Origin: Alphaproteobacteria bacterium | Lineage (GTDB): Bacteria; Pseudomonadota; Alphaproteobacteria; RF32; CAG-239 | NCBI GenBank assembly: GCA_017635595.1 | Contig: JAGBLF010000020.1 | Span: forward strand, 1 to 38,462 | Direction: 5' to 3' | DNA: 38,462 bases | Shown: positions 32,057-38,462 of the stretch, in pieces | Numbering within the stretch: the first letter of the stretch is position 1 | Layout: the number at the start of each line of letters is the position of its first letter | Made by a program: the position numbers and the translations under genes | The notes under the pieces: model-generated | Told to the model about the DNA's origin: nothing | Database searches by the model: none | What the model saw: only the letters and a program-made list of their open reading frames with translations

Positions 32057-33359
32057 CTTTTTTCTCCCATAAAACTTTACTATATTTCATCAAAAGCAAA
32101 ATCGTCGCAATAATCAAAATACCCGCGCCTATCAGATAAAGGCCTAAATGCTCTAAATTTTCAACATCACCATAATAGCACAAAATACGGATAACGGCTA
32201 AAATAACACCGGTATTAAACCATCTTCGACTGCGTAAACGATATGCCAACAAGCAAATAACGGCACAAATAATCAAACTCGGTAGCAAATCAAATATATG
32301 ATTTTCGAATGTCCCTACAAACCAGAAGATAATTGCCATAACCGACAGCTTAAACAATCGCGGCATTTTGTGGCATTTGGCGTATATAGCCATCAGCAAA
32401 CAAAAGACTATCGGCAACATCATATTTATCTCTTGCCAACTCCACCAAGAATGTGATGAATATTCCTTCGAGAGACTGACGTACGCTTGTTGTATGATAA
32501 CTCCGATCAAAAACAAAGGCATAAAACTCTTACGTTTTGTTTTGTTGTTCAAAAAGTAAACGATACCGGCCGTTATCACATACGGCAACACAAAACGAAA
32601 GAATGTCGGCATTTGCAGCTGCGCATCCATCTGCGGTAATGCTCGGGCAAAGTAAGGAACAAAGCTATACATATTTAACAAGAACATACCACTGTAGAAA
32701 CGCAGCGGATTAATAACGGTTTTATCCTGTTTTTTATCAAAATTGACCCATAACTCATAAATGAGAATAAAGACAAATGCCAAATATCCGCGTAAAAAGT
32801 TCAATATCGTATTGTTAAAGCGATATTGTTGCGAAGCATCTGCACTACCTAATACCTCCTCTATAACTAAATCGTCCATCACATGCGGCATATAGCGACA
32901 ACCGAAGAAAAACAGCGGTGTCCACAACCACAACAAACGCGGTGCGATCAAGATGAGCGGCCAACTGATTAACGACCACAGCAAACAAGCATTTGCCATA
33001 TGCGAGTGTAAATGATAGATTTGTCCGATTAAACCGATAACACCCATAATCAAAAAGGCATAAATACAAGCAAATACTTGTTTCAAAATCGGTTTATCGG
33101 TTTTCATAGTCCACCAAACCGCACCAGAATTAATCAGCATGGCAACCAATGCCCCGCCGAGCTTAACGGCATTCGGAATGGCTTGCCAATTGGCTGCGAC
33201 CTCGGCAACAATACCCAAACCGACCAAAAATGATGCAAAGTACAAAAGCACCATCATCCAATAATTTTCTCGCGTTGAAGCAGTTTGGGCGGCAGATTCG
33301 ACCTTTTCGCCGCTCTTCTGCTCGACTTGTGCTGCTTTAAGCTGCTTTTTCGTAACCAT
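32046..33359 (-). CDS. DUF2157 integral membrane protein, copy A
   Basis: A 437-residue polytopic membrane protein with about ten to eleven helices, paralogous to copy B downstream (shared VGLGIVAEVAANWQAIP then VKLGGALVAML, and IYHLHSHMANACLLW versus VYHLRSDFDRAMLFW). The N-terminus is a Lys/Gln/Glu-rich stretch and lacks the tryptophan-containing lead-in of copy B. The ATG has GGGAG six bases upstream, one base after the argS stop. It is longer than copy B mostly through loops between helices. Function unknown. Confidence 0.87.
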   Translation of the reverse strand: MVTKKQLKAAQVEQKSGEKVESAAQTASTRENYWMMVLLYFASFLVGLGIVAEVAANWQAIPNAVKLGGALVAMLINSGAVWWTMKTDKPILKQVFACIYAFLIMGVIGLIGQIYHLHSHMANACLLWSLISWPLILIAPRLLWLWTPLFFFGCRYMPHVMDDLVIEEVLGSADASQQYRFNNTILNFLRGYLAFVFILIYELWVNFDKKQDKTVINPLRFYSGMFLLNMYSFVPYFARALPQMDAQLQMPTFFRFVLPYVITAGIVYFLNNKTKRKSFMPLFLIGVIIQQAYVSLSKEYSSHSWWSWQEINMMLPIVFCLLMAIYAKCHKMPRLFKLSVMAIIFWFVGTFENHIFDLLPSLIICAVICLLAYRLRSRRWFNTGVILAVIRILCYYGDVENLEHLGLYLIGAGILIIATILLLMKYSKVLWEKKDEH

Positions 33360-33360
33360 A

Positions 33361-35112
33361 TTACTCTCCCTGATTTTCGGCCTTCAACATAACTTCCGGC
33401 GCTTCAATACCCAATAAATAAAGCATTAGCGTTAAAACATCTCTGACCGCTTTGGCTAATTTCAGACGTGATCCGGCTAATTTCTTACTTTCAGCACTCA
33501 TAATCGGACAAGCATTATAGAATGTGCTGAAAATTTGCGCTAAATTGTAGGTATAATCGGCAATAATACTCGGTTCTTTTTCATTATGTGCACGCATAAT
33601 CACATTATGGACCTGAGCTAATTTCAAAGCCAACACGCGTTCTTCCGGCGCTTGCAGCATAATTGCGGCAGGTTCCAAACCGTTAGTCTTAGCCTTGCGT
33701 AAAATTGAATTAATACGAGCAATTGCATATTGAATGTACGGACCGGTTTTACCCTCAAACTTGGCAAAATCATCCAGTTCAAATATATAGCCCGAAGCAA
33801 TCGTGTTTTTTAAATCTTGGAATTTGATGGCGGCAACGGCAATCTGCGAAACCAACTTTTCGATTTCAGCTTTACCGTAACCGGCAACCTCATCCGGTTT
33901 CGGTAGCGATGCCCTAACCTTATCTTTGGACATTTCAATCAATGTTTCCAAATTCATCACCCCGCCGTCACGCGTTTTAAACGGCTTACCGTCAGCCCCG
34001 TTTACCGTACCGAAGACGATGTGTTTTAATTTCACGTCCGGCGCGATTCCGAGTTTTTGAACACCTTCAAAAACCTGCTCGAAATGCAATTGCTGACGAC
34101 TATCCGTAAAATAAACAATTTCTTGAGCATGCAGTTGATCAACCCGCATTTTGATTGTCGCAATATCGGTTGTATGATAGGTATAGCCGCCGTCAGATTT
34201 AATTAAGATAACCGGCGGTTTTGGCTTATTACCCTCTTCCAAGCGGATAATTTCGGCCCCCTCATCAACTTCCGAAATGCCTTTTGCACGCGCTAATTTG
34301 ACAATTTCACCGCAAGTTTCATGTGCATCACTCTCGCCCCACCACAAATCAAAATTAACGTCCAGTTTCAAATAGTTCTCTTTTACGGCATTAACCGATT
34401 CATTGCGTAAATGCTGCCAGGCTGATCTGTATTCCGGATTGCCGTTTTGCAGTTCTGCTGTCACTTTACGCGCATTTTCTCTGGCGGTTTCATCTTCTTT
34501 ACAGCGAATATTGGCATTTTTATAAAATTCGGTAATTTTTGCAATATCATAAGAAGTAACTTTCTCCAAATTACCGTCGGTTGCGATAATTTCCGATAAA
34601 ATCATTCCCATCGGCGTACCCCAATCGCCTAAGTGAACATCTGATGTCACATCATTACCGATAAATCTTTCAATACGTTGAACCGATTCGCCGATTACAC
34701 CCGAACGCAAGTGCCCGACGTGCATTTCTTTAGCCACATTCGGCCCGCCGAAGTCTAAAACAACCTTATGCGGCTCATCAACCGTTCCGCAGCCCAAGCG
34801 CTCATCATCAGCGATTTTATCCGTGTTAGCGGCGATAAATTCATTTGTCAGTTTAATATTTATAAACCCCGGACCGTCAACCGAAACGGTATCAATAAAA
34901 TCGTATTTCTGCAAATTATCGGCGATAATCGTTGCGATTTCGCGCGGGTTCTTATGCGCTATCTTCGCCAAAGCCAGAGCGCCGTTGCATTGAAAGTCAC
35001 TCAAATCCGGACGGTCGGATACTTTAACAACCGCAAATTTTTCATCTAACTGATTTTGTTTAAAAATTTCACTTAAAACCTGATTAATTTTATTTTCTAA
35101 CAATAAATTCAT
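33361..35112 (-). CDS. argS: Arginyl-tRNA synthetase
   Basis: Charges tRNA-Arg; class I synthetase, 583 residues. The N-terminal Add1-like domain is followed by the ATP-binding HIGH-type motif in GGPNVAKEMHVGHLRSGVIG near residue 128. The KMSKS region is the relaxed form usual in ArgS (GADGKPFKTRDGG). The anticodon-binding helical domain lies at the C-terminus, with the family ending FSTFYNACPIM and LTLMLYLLGIEAPEVM. AGGGA lies six bases before the ATG. It is the second gene of an operon: lipoprotein, argS, DUF2157, GDYXXLXY, DUF2157. Confidence 0.97.
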   Translation of the reverse strand: MNLLLENKINQVLSEIFKQNQLDEKFAVVKVSDRPDLSDFQCNGALALAKIAHKNPREIATIIADNLQKYDFIDTVSVDGPGFINIKLTNEFIAANTDKIADDERLGCGTVDEPHKVVLDFGGPNVAKEMHVGHLRSGVIGESVQRIERFIGNDVTSDVHLGDWGTPMGMILSEIIATDGNLEKVTSYDIAKITEFYKNANIRCKEDETARENARKVTAELQNGNPEYRSAWQHLRNESVNAVKENYLKLDVNFDLWWGESDAHETCGEIVKLARAKGISEVDEGAEIIRLEEGNKPKPPVILIKSDGGYTYHTTDIATIKMRVDQLHAQEIVYFTDSRQQLHFEQVFEGVQKLGIAPDVKLKHIVFGTVNGADGKPFKTRDGGVMNLETLIEMSKDKVRASLPKPDEVAGYGKAEIEKLVSQIAVAAIKFQDLKNTIASGYIFELDDFAKFEGKTGPYIQYAIARINSILRKAKTNGLEPAAIMLQAPEERVLALKLAQVHNVIMRAHNEKEPSIIADYTYNLAQIFSTFYNACPIMSAESKKLAGSRLKLAKAVRDVLTLMLYLLGIEAPEVMLKAENQGE

Positions 35113-35121
35113 TTGAGTTCC

Positions 35122-35460
35122 CTATTCTTTAACACATTGATAATGAGCATGATTCGGTAACAGCAATTTGCCGTCGAAATATGTTTTTTCAACAAATTCG
35201 GCACGTATTCCGGTTTCTTGTTTCACGCACTCAGCATCTGCCATTTTTTGTAATTCTTCATCGTTTGTTATCCAACCGTTATAGCAAATCACCGGTTTTT
35301 CCGGCGTAGACGGGCCGGAATATAATTTTGATACATCTTGCACGCCCGGATTCCGTCGTCGGTCAATATACGGGTTAAACAAACTGCAGCCACTCAAAAA
35401 AAGCATACATAAACATACCGAATTTCTCATTTTTAGACTAGACAATTTAAAAATCTCCAT
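35122..35460 (-). CDS. Small lipoprotein
   Basis: A 112-residue protein, with signal peptide CLCMLFLSGC: the lipobox LSGC places the lipidated Cys at about residue 25, followed by SLFNPYIDRRRNPG. The mature part includes ICYNGWITNDEELQKMADAE (a four-cysteine pattern: Cys in ICYN, AECV and YQCV besides the lipid Cys) and ends HAHYQCVKE. Small alphaproteobacterial lipoproteins with this CYNG..ECV..CV pattern are familiar but unnamed. The ATG at 35460 is used; TTG at 35445 (after GGAG) or ATG at 35430 could be the real start. It is nine bases from argS. Confidence 0.72.
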   Translation of the reverse strand: MEIFKLSSLKMRNSVCLCMLFLSGCSLFNPYIDRRRNPGVQDVSKLYSGPSTPEKPVICYNGWITNDEELQKMADAECVKQETGIRAEFVEKTYFDGKLLLPNHAHYQCVKE

Positions 35461-35504
35461 TAAATTATATCTTTAGTTTGGTATATTATACGAAGAATAT
35501 TAAA

Positions 35505-36104
35505 ATGAAAAGTGAAAATGAATATATAGGCGACGATAATTTTAAAAAATTTCTCAATCACTATGATTGTCCGACACCGTTGGATATTGTCAAGTTCCGC
35601 TTCGCCGGCGCAATATGCAGTCCGAACACCGATTTGCGCCCGACCGACGTGATATCCTCTTTTTGGCCGGAAAACCGCACACCGCGTTTAGAAACTAAAA
35701 AAGAAGCCGAATTGTTTTTTAAATTCTTTATGGGTTTGTGGGATGAAATGTTTAAGCTGATTTCCAAAAACAACTTAACTTTCGAAAAAGTCGATAAATC
35801 CGATGACTTAAAAGAAGTATGCCTTAACCGCTATGATATCCTGGAACAAGGCTTTCTGGAAGGATTTTGGGGCGGTATGGATAATGTTAAAATTCCGGCA
35901 TTTATTGCCGAAATCGTCGATTCTGTCAGCAAAATGGCGATGTTGTATAAATCAATGATTGATAAAATTAACCCTGACAAAGATAATAATGCCGTTTTTC
36001 AGGCGATTATCGAATGTGATAAAACGGCCGAAAAGTCTATCGGTTTTATCATTGAACACTATGTTCTTCCTAAAATAGAAGATTTAAAACGCACAGTAAA
36101 TTAA
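35505..36104 (+). CDS. Hypothetical soluble protein upstream of lolA
   Basis: A 199-residue protein I do not recognise. It has no signal peptide or membrane helix and looks mostly helical (ELFFKFFMGLWDEMFKLISK, FIAEIVDSVSKMAMLYKSMI). A region with SPNTDLRPTDVISSFWPENR may be a conserved turn. The ATG at 35505 is chosen over a TTG at 35478. The ribosome binding site is weak (GAAGAA). TATATT/TATTAT at 35482-35489 between it and the divergent lipoprotein could be the -10. It is 14 bases from lolA and so probably shares its transcript. Confidence 0.75.
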   Translation: MKSENEYIGDDNFKKFLNHYDCPTPLDIVKFRFAGAICSPNTDLRPTDVISSFWPENRTPRLETKKEAELFFKFFMGLWDEMFKLISKNNLTFEKVDKSDDLKEVCLNRYDILEQGFLEGFWGGMDNVKIPAFIAEIVDSVSKMAMLYKSMIDKINPDKDNNAVFQAIIECDKTAEKSIGFIIEHYVLPKIEDLKRTVN

Positions 36105-36118
36105 CAAGAGGTACAAAG

Positions 36119-36730
36119 ATGAAAAAATTAATATTGTTATCAATAGGCCTGTTATTTATCGCCGGCACTGCATGTGCCGATAAAGGCGATTTAGCTAAAA
36201 TTGAAAATTATCTCAATAATATTAATTCTCTTAAAGCAGGGTTTGTGCAAATATCCAGCAACGGCGGCTCGGCCGAAGGAAAATTATATATTGCCAAACC
36301 GAGCAAAATTCGTATGGAATACACCGCTCCCGATGATATTTTAGTTGTCGGCAACGGTGATTATATCATCTACAACGACAAAGAACTCGACCAAGTTACC
36401 AATATCGATTATAAAGATATTCCGGCAACCATGATTTTAACGCAAAAAATCAAATTTGACGGTTCTAACTTAAAAGTCGTTGATTTTTACAAAGACAGCG
36501 GCCAAACATCCGTCACGGTTGAAACCCCTAAAACACCGGGCGTTAAACCGATAACGCTGATTTTCGATAATGACCCGTTCCGCTTAAAACAATGGAAAGT
36601 TATTGACCAACAAAATATCGAAGTAACCATTTCGCTTTATGATATTGAACAAGATGCAAAACTTGATGCCGGTTTATTTAAATTTGATAAAAAAGTCGGT
36701 AAATCCAATTCAAAAACCAAGCGTAAATAA
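36119..36730 (+). CDS. lolA: Outer-membrane lipoprotein carrier LolA
   Basis: Periplasmic chaperone that takes lipoproteins from the LolCDE complex to the outer membrane. The 203-residue precursor has a signal peptide (LILLSIGLLFIAGTACA, cut near residue 20). The mature part has the LolA core NSLKAGFVQISSNGGSAEGK, LYIAKPSKIRMEYTAPDD, GDYIIYNDKELDQVT and KPITLIFDNDPFRLKQWKVID. AGAGG stands seven bases before the ATG. It is transcribed after the unknown gene and ends at the terminator at 36753. The other Lol genes are not in the window. Confidence 0.93.
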   Translation: MKKLILLSIGLLFIAGTACADKGDLAKIENYLNNINSLKAGFVQISSNGGSAEGKLYIAKPSKIRMEYTAPDDILVVGNGDYIIYNDKELDQVTNIDYKDIPATMILTQKIKFDGSNLKVVDFYKDSGQTSVTVETPKTPGVKPITLIFDNDPFRLKQWKVIDQQNIEVTISLYDIEQDAKLDAGLFKFDKKVGKSNSKTKRK

Positions 36731-36752
36731 TAAGTGATGTTTATAACAAAAT

Positions 36753-36790
36753 AAAAGCTTCAATGCAATGCATTGAAGCTTTTATTTTTT
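36753..36790. terminator. Bidirectional terminator between lolA and the J-domain gene
   Basis: A perfect 14-bp stem, AAAAGCTTCAATGC (36753-36766) with GCATTGAAGCTTTT (36770-36783), has a three-base loop. T runs follow on the plus strand (TTATTTTTT) and the convergent J-domain gene stops inside the stem at 36782. Confidence 0.88.
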
Positions 36791-37642
36791 CCATGTCGAC
36801 GGCTTTTCCGGTCTTCTGGTTGGTTTAATAAGCCGTGTTTTCAAACCGTTCTCAACCAGAAAATCAATAACTTCCTTCCTGTTATTGCGAGTTGCCTGTG
36901 AATACGGCGTTTCTTTATCCGGCGCAACATAATTAACATCGGCTCCGTAATATAACAAAATCTCGGCAACCTTTCTGGACGGCGCATACATCAGTAAGCT
37001 GTACCCTTTATCATCAACAATCTGCGCATCAGGATAAGATTCAAGTATCGAACTTAGATTTACGCTCCAATTCTTTTTGACAGCCATAAATAAAAATGCT
37101 TTTTTCCACTCGCCGTTTATAATTTTCTCTAACATCCAATCTTTAGCTGACTTAATTTTTTCAACGATAACGATGCTTGAATTACTTATCATTTTTTGAA
37201 TATTCCTAGGGTCATTCTTATCGGCATTTGAGTTTAAAAATGCTAAATATCCGAAAAAAATAAGCAGAACGACAATTCTGTTAAATGCAAATTGCCAAAT
37301 TGATGTCGGTTTAGACACCTGGTTTTGCGACGGGGTTTCATTTCGGTCAGCCTTTTCTCTGAATACCGACTGCTCTTCCTGATAAACCGGTTTCTGCGGT
37401 GTGTATTCTTGCACGGCTCTTTCCACCTGCTGACCAAAGTAATCATATTCGGCCCGCTTTGCCAAGTCCCCCAACACATCATAAGCCGCATTAATTTTTT
37501 TAAGCTTTTCTTCGGCTTTTTTATCCCCCGGATTAAGATCCGGATGATATTTTTTAGCAAGTTTATAATACGCCTTTTTAATATCCTTCATCTCTGCTGA
37601 AGGAGAAACACCAAGTTCAGTATAATATTCCGGATACGACAA
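36782..37642 (-). CDS. J-domain protein with a membrane helix and ankyrin-like repeats
   Basis: A 286-residue co-chaperone-like protein. Residues 4-70 are a full J domain with the HPD motif ([20 protein letters not shown] and [10 protein letters not shown]). A linker follows, then one membrane helix near 118-137 ([16 protein letters not shown]). The C-terminal part has two to three degenerate ankyrin-like units ([33 protein letters not shown] and [12 protein letters not shown]). It would tether DnaK at the membrane (type C). The start is a TTG at 37642, supported by AGAGG six bases upstream; the next Met would cut the J domain. No zinc-finger or Gly/Phe region. Confidence 0.85.
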   Translation of the reverse strand: MSYPEYYTELGVSPSAEMKDIKKAYYKLAKKYHPDLNPGDKKAEEKLKKINAAYDVLGDLAKRAEYDYFGQQVERAVQEYTPQKPVYQEEQSVFREKADRNETPSQNQVSKPTSIWQFAFNRIVVLLIFFGYLAFLNSNADKNDPRNIQKMISNSSIVIVEKIKSAKDWMLEKIINGEWKKAFLFMAVKKNWSVNLSSILESYPDAQIVDDKGYSLLMYAPSRKVAEILLYYGADVNYVAPDKETPYSQATRNNRKEVIDFLVENGLKTRLIKPTRRPEKPSTWKK

Positions 37643-37734
37643 AGAAAACCTCTCTTACATTTTTACATATAATGTCTAATAATATCGCAAAAGTAAAGTA
37701 AAGAATGTTATCAATAACCAAAAATTACAACAGC

Positions 37735-37765
37735 AAACCCGCCGGAATTCAATCCGACGGGTTTT
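37735..37765. terminator. Terminator between the 114-residue gene and the J-domain gene
   Basis: AAACCCG (37735-37741) pairs with CGGGTTT (37758-37764), and CGGA/TCCG inside, with one mismatch and a six-base loop. It lies 29 bases past the stop of the minus-strand gene at 37794. On the plus strand TTTTT follows. Confidence 0.75.
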
Positions 37766-37793
37766 TAGCATTTCAGTTAAGACGTACTCTTAA

Positions 37794-38138
37794 TCAGTCT
37801 TTTTTCTGGGACTTCAGTGCCAGCAAGAAGTCTTTCAGCGGACGGTCGGCACGTTCAACAACTTTAACGACCTCGGCATTCAGCTTATCCGGTGTACCCG
37901 TAACATGCAACTCGACTTCCGAACCGCGCGTAATCAAAGCATGCTTATCGTTGATCGGCAAGTGACGAAACGGTTCAATGGAAACAGTTACCAACGGCGG
38001 CACCGGAAATTTCCATGTTGCATCATTTTCATTGTGCATCACACACGAACTTACAGCAACGGTTACAAACAGTTGATTGTAATTACCGTTGGCCCAATTA
38101 CTGGTTACTCCTTTGAGTGTAAAATCAAATGTAGTCAT
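37794..38138 (-). CDS. Hypothetical 114-residue protein
   Basis: Unrecognised. No signal peptide or helix; the sequence is beta-rich with alternating hydrophobic residues (YNQLFVTVAVSSCVMHN, PPLVTVSIEPF, GSEVELHVTGTPDKL) and a Lys-rich helical tail (PLKDFLLALKSQKKD). This looks like a small beta-barrel, perhaps an OB-fold like those of single-stranded-DNA-binding proteins, but no signature proves it. There is no obvious Shine-Dalgarno. Terminators lie on each side (37735 and 38296), so it is a single-gene unit. Confidence 0.65.
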   Translation of the reverse strand: MTTFDFTLKGVTSNWANGNYNQLFVTVAVSSCVMHNENDATWKFPVPPLVTVSIEPFRHLPINDKHALITRGSEVELHVTGTPDKLNAEVVKVVERADRPLKDFLLALKSQKKD

Positions 38139-38295
38139 ACGTTAAATCAGATTTTAGATAAATAATATATAAGTTACTTTTAATGGTAAGGAAACATAAC
38201 ATATTTATCGTTTAAAATCAAATATAAAAAAAGGCTGATAAAAGGCAAATATGATTTAGTACAGGAAGGTATGGGATGAAAGATTAAAAAAGCAA

Positions 38296-38328
38296 AAAGC
38301 CTCGATGATTAGTCGAGGCTTTTTTTTG
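38296..38328 (-). terminator. Terminator of the rRNA operon
   Basis: AAAGCCTCGA (38296-38305) pairs perfectly with TCGAGGCTTT (38313-38322) around a seven-base loop. On the minus strand the stem is followed by TTTTTGC, about 45 bases past the 3' end of the 5S rRNA. T8 follows on the plus strand. Confidence 0.85.
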
Positions 38329-38368
38329 ATGATATAAAAATAAAACAATAAACAAGGAGTAGTAATTA

Positions 38369-38462
38369 GAAGAACTGGCAGCTACCGACTCTCCCGTGTC
38401 TTAAGACAAAGTACCATAGGCGATAAGAGGTTTAACGTCCGAGTTCGGAATGGGATCGGGTG
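38369..38462 (-). rRNA. rrf: 5S ribosomal RNA, 3' part
   Basis: Read on the minus strand, the window edge begins CACCCGATCCCATTCCGAAC, the universally conserved 5S segment, and continues TCGG, GTTAAACCTCTTATCGCC, ATGGTACTTTGTCTTAAGAC and GGGAGAGTCGGTAGCTGCCA. The 5' ~30 bases lie beyond the edge. The 3' end near 38370 is placed from the closing stem and may be a few bases off. 23S and 16S genes should lie to the right. Confidence 0.93.

Noticed and set aside
38139..38295. A tRNA gene between the 5S rRNA and the next gene, as often found after alphaproteobacterial rRNA operons
   Set aside because: No cloverleaf, GTTC loop or CCA end could be found in the stretch; only the terminator at 38296 is present.

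Overview
The window is A+T-rich bacterial chromosome, almost certainly from an alphaproteobacterium. The best evidence is a CcrM-type GANTC adenine methyltransferase with its C-terminal extension (8670-9755) and a TIGR01459-type HAD protein, both typical of that class. LolA, ArnT-like and GtrA-like proteins and several lipoproteins show a Gram-negative envelope. Two genes look Bacteroidetes-like (a secreted DUF2264 protein at 14426-15682 and a small Tyr/Pro/His-rich lipoprotein at 29179-29424). This fits a mixed, perhaps gut-like, community, but that is inference.

Layout. 1-3.9 kb: a surface-glycan pair on the minus strand (GT2 glycosyltransferase, then a large HAD/MptE-like protein that seems cut short), divergent from an XRE regulator preceded by three 18-bp operator-like sites. 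3.9-5.8 kb: a HAMP-SpoIIE phosphatase broken by a one-base deletion in an A run. 6-9.8 kb: a tight minus-strand operon ccrM, Ppx/GppA, Ppx/GppA, rlmE. 9.9-14.4 kb: minus-strand housekeeping genes (a HAD protein lacking its nucleophile, a thioredoxin-like protein, an M24 aminopeptidase, prmA). 14.4-16.7 kb: two secreted proteins on the plus strand. 16.7-17.15 kb: a gene-free stretch full of repeats and hairpins. 17.1-18.4 kb: rplK-rplA alone, without secE-nusG or rplJL-rpoBC beside them, with a seven-codon leader minigene.

18.5-23.5 kb: an unknown 404-residue protein, then a four-gene cassette (GT39 ArnT-like, polyprenyl-phosphate GT2, YdjC/ChbG deacetylase, GtrA). This gene set resembles systems that put a free amino sugar on lipid A (Francisella FlmF2-NaxD-FlmK, Bordetella Lgm). 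23.7-26.7 kb: an unknown 1013-residue protein with a central hydrophobic region and a Thr-Thr-Pro repeat. 26.8-29.1 kb: a stomatin/NfeD pair and endonuclease IV. 29.6-30.6 kb: a GT8 glycosyltransferase broken by a one-base deletion in a T run. 30.6-35.5 kb: a minus-strand operon of a lipoprotein, argS, DUF2157, GDYXXLXY and DUF2157. 35.5-38.1 kb: an unknown gene with lolA, a J-domain/TM/ankyrin protein and a small unknown gene. The right edge holds the 3' part of a 5S rRNA on the minus strand, followed by its terminator, so an rRNA operon lies just outside.

The two split genes share one signature: restoring one base in a homopolymer (A6 to A7, T7 to T8) rebuilds a sensible protein across the break. 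They are either slippage sites (phase variation, transcriptional slippage) or read errors, and raw reads would decide. All family calls are from reading the sequence; no database search was run.
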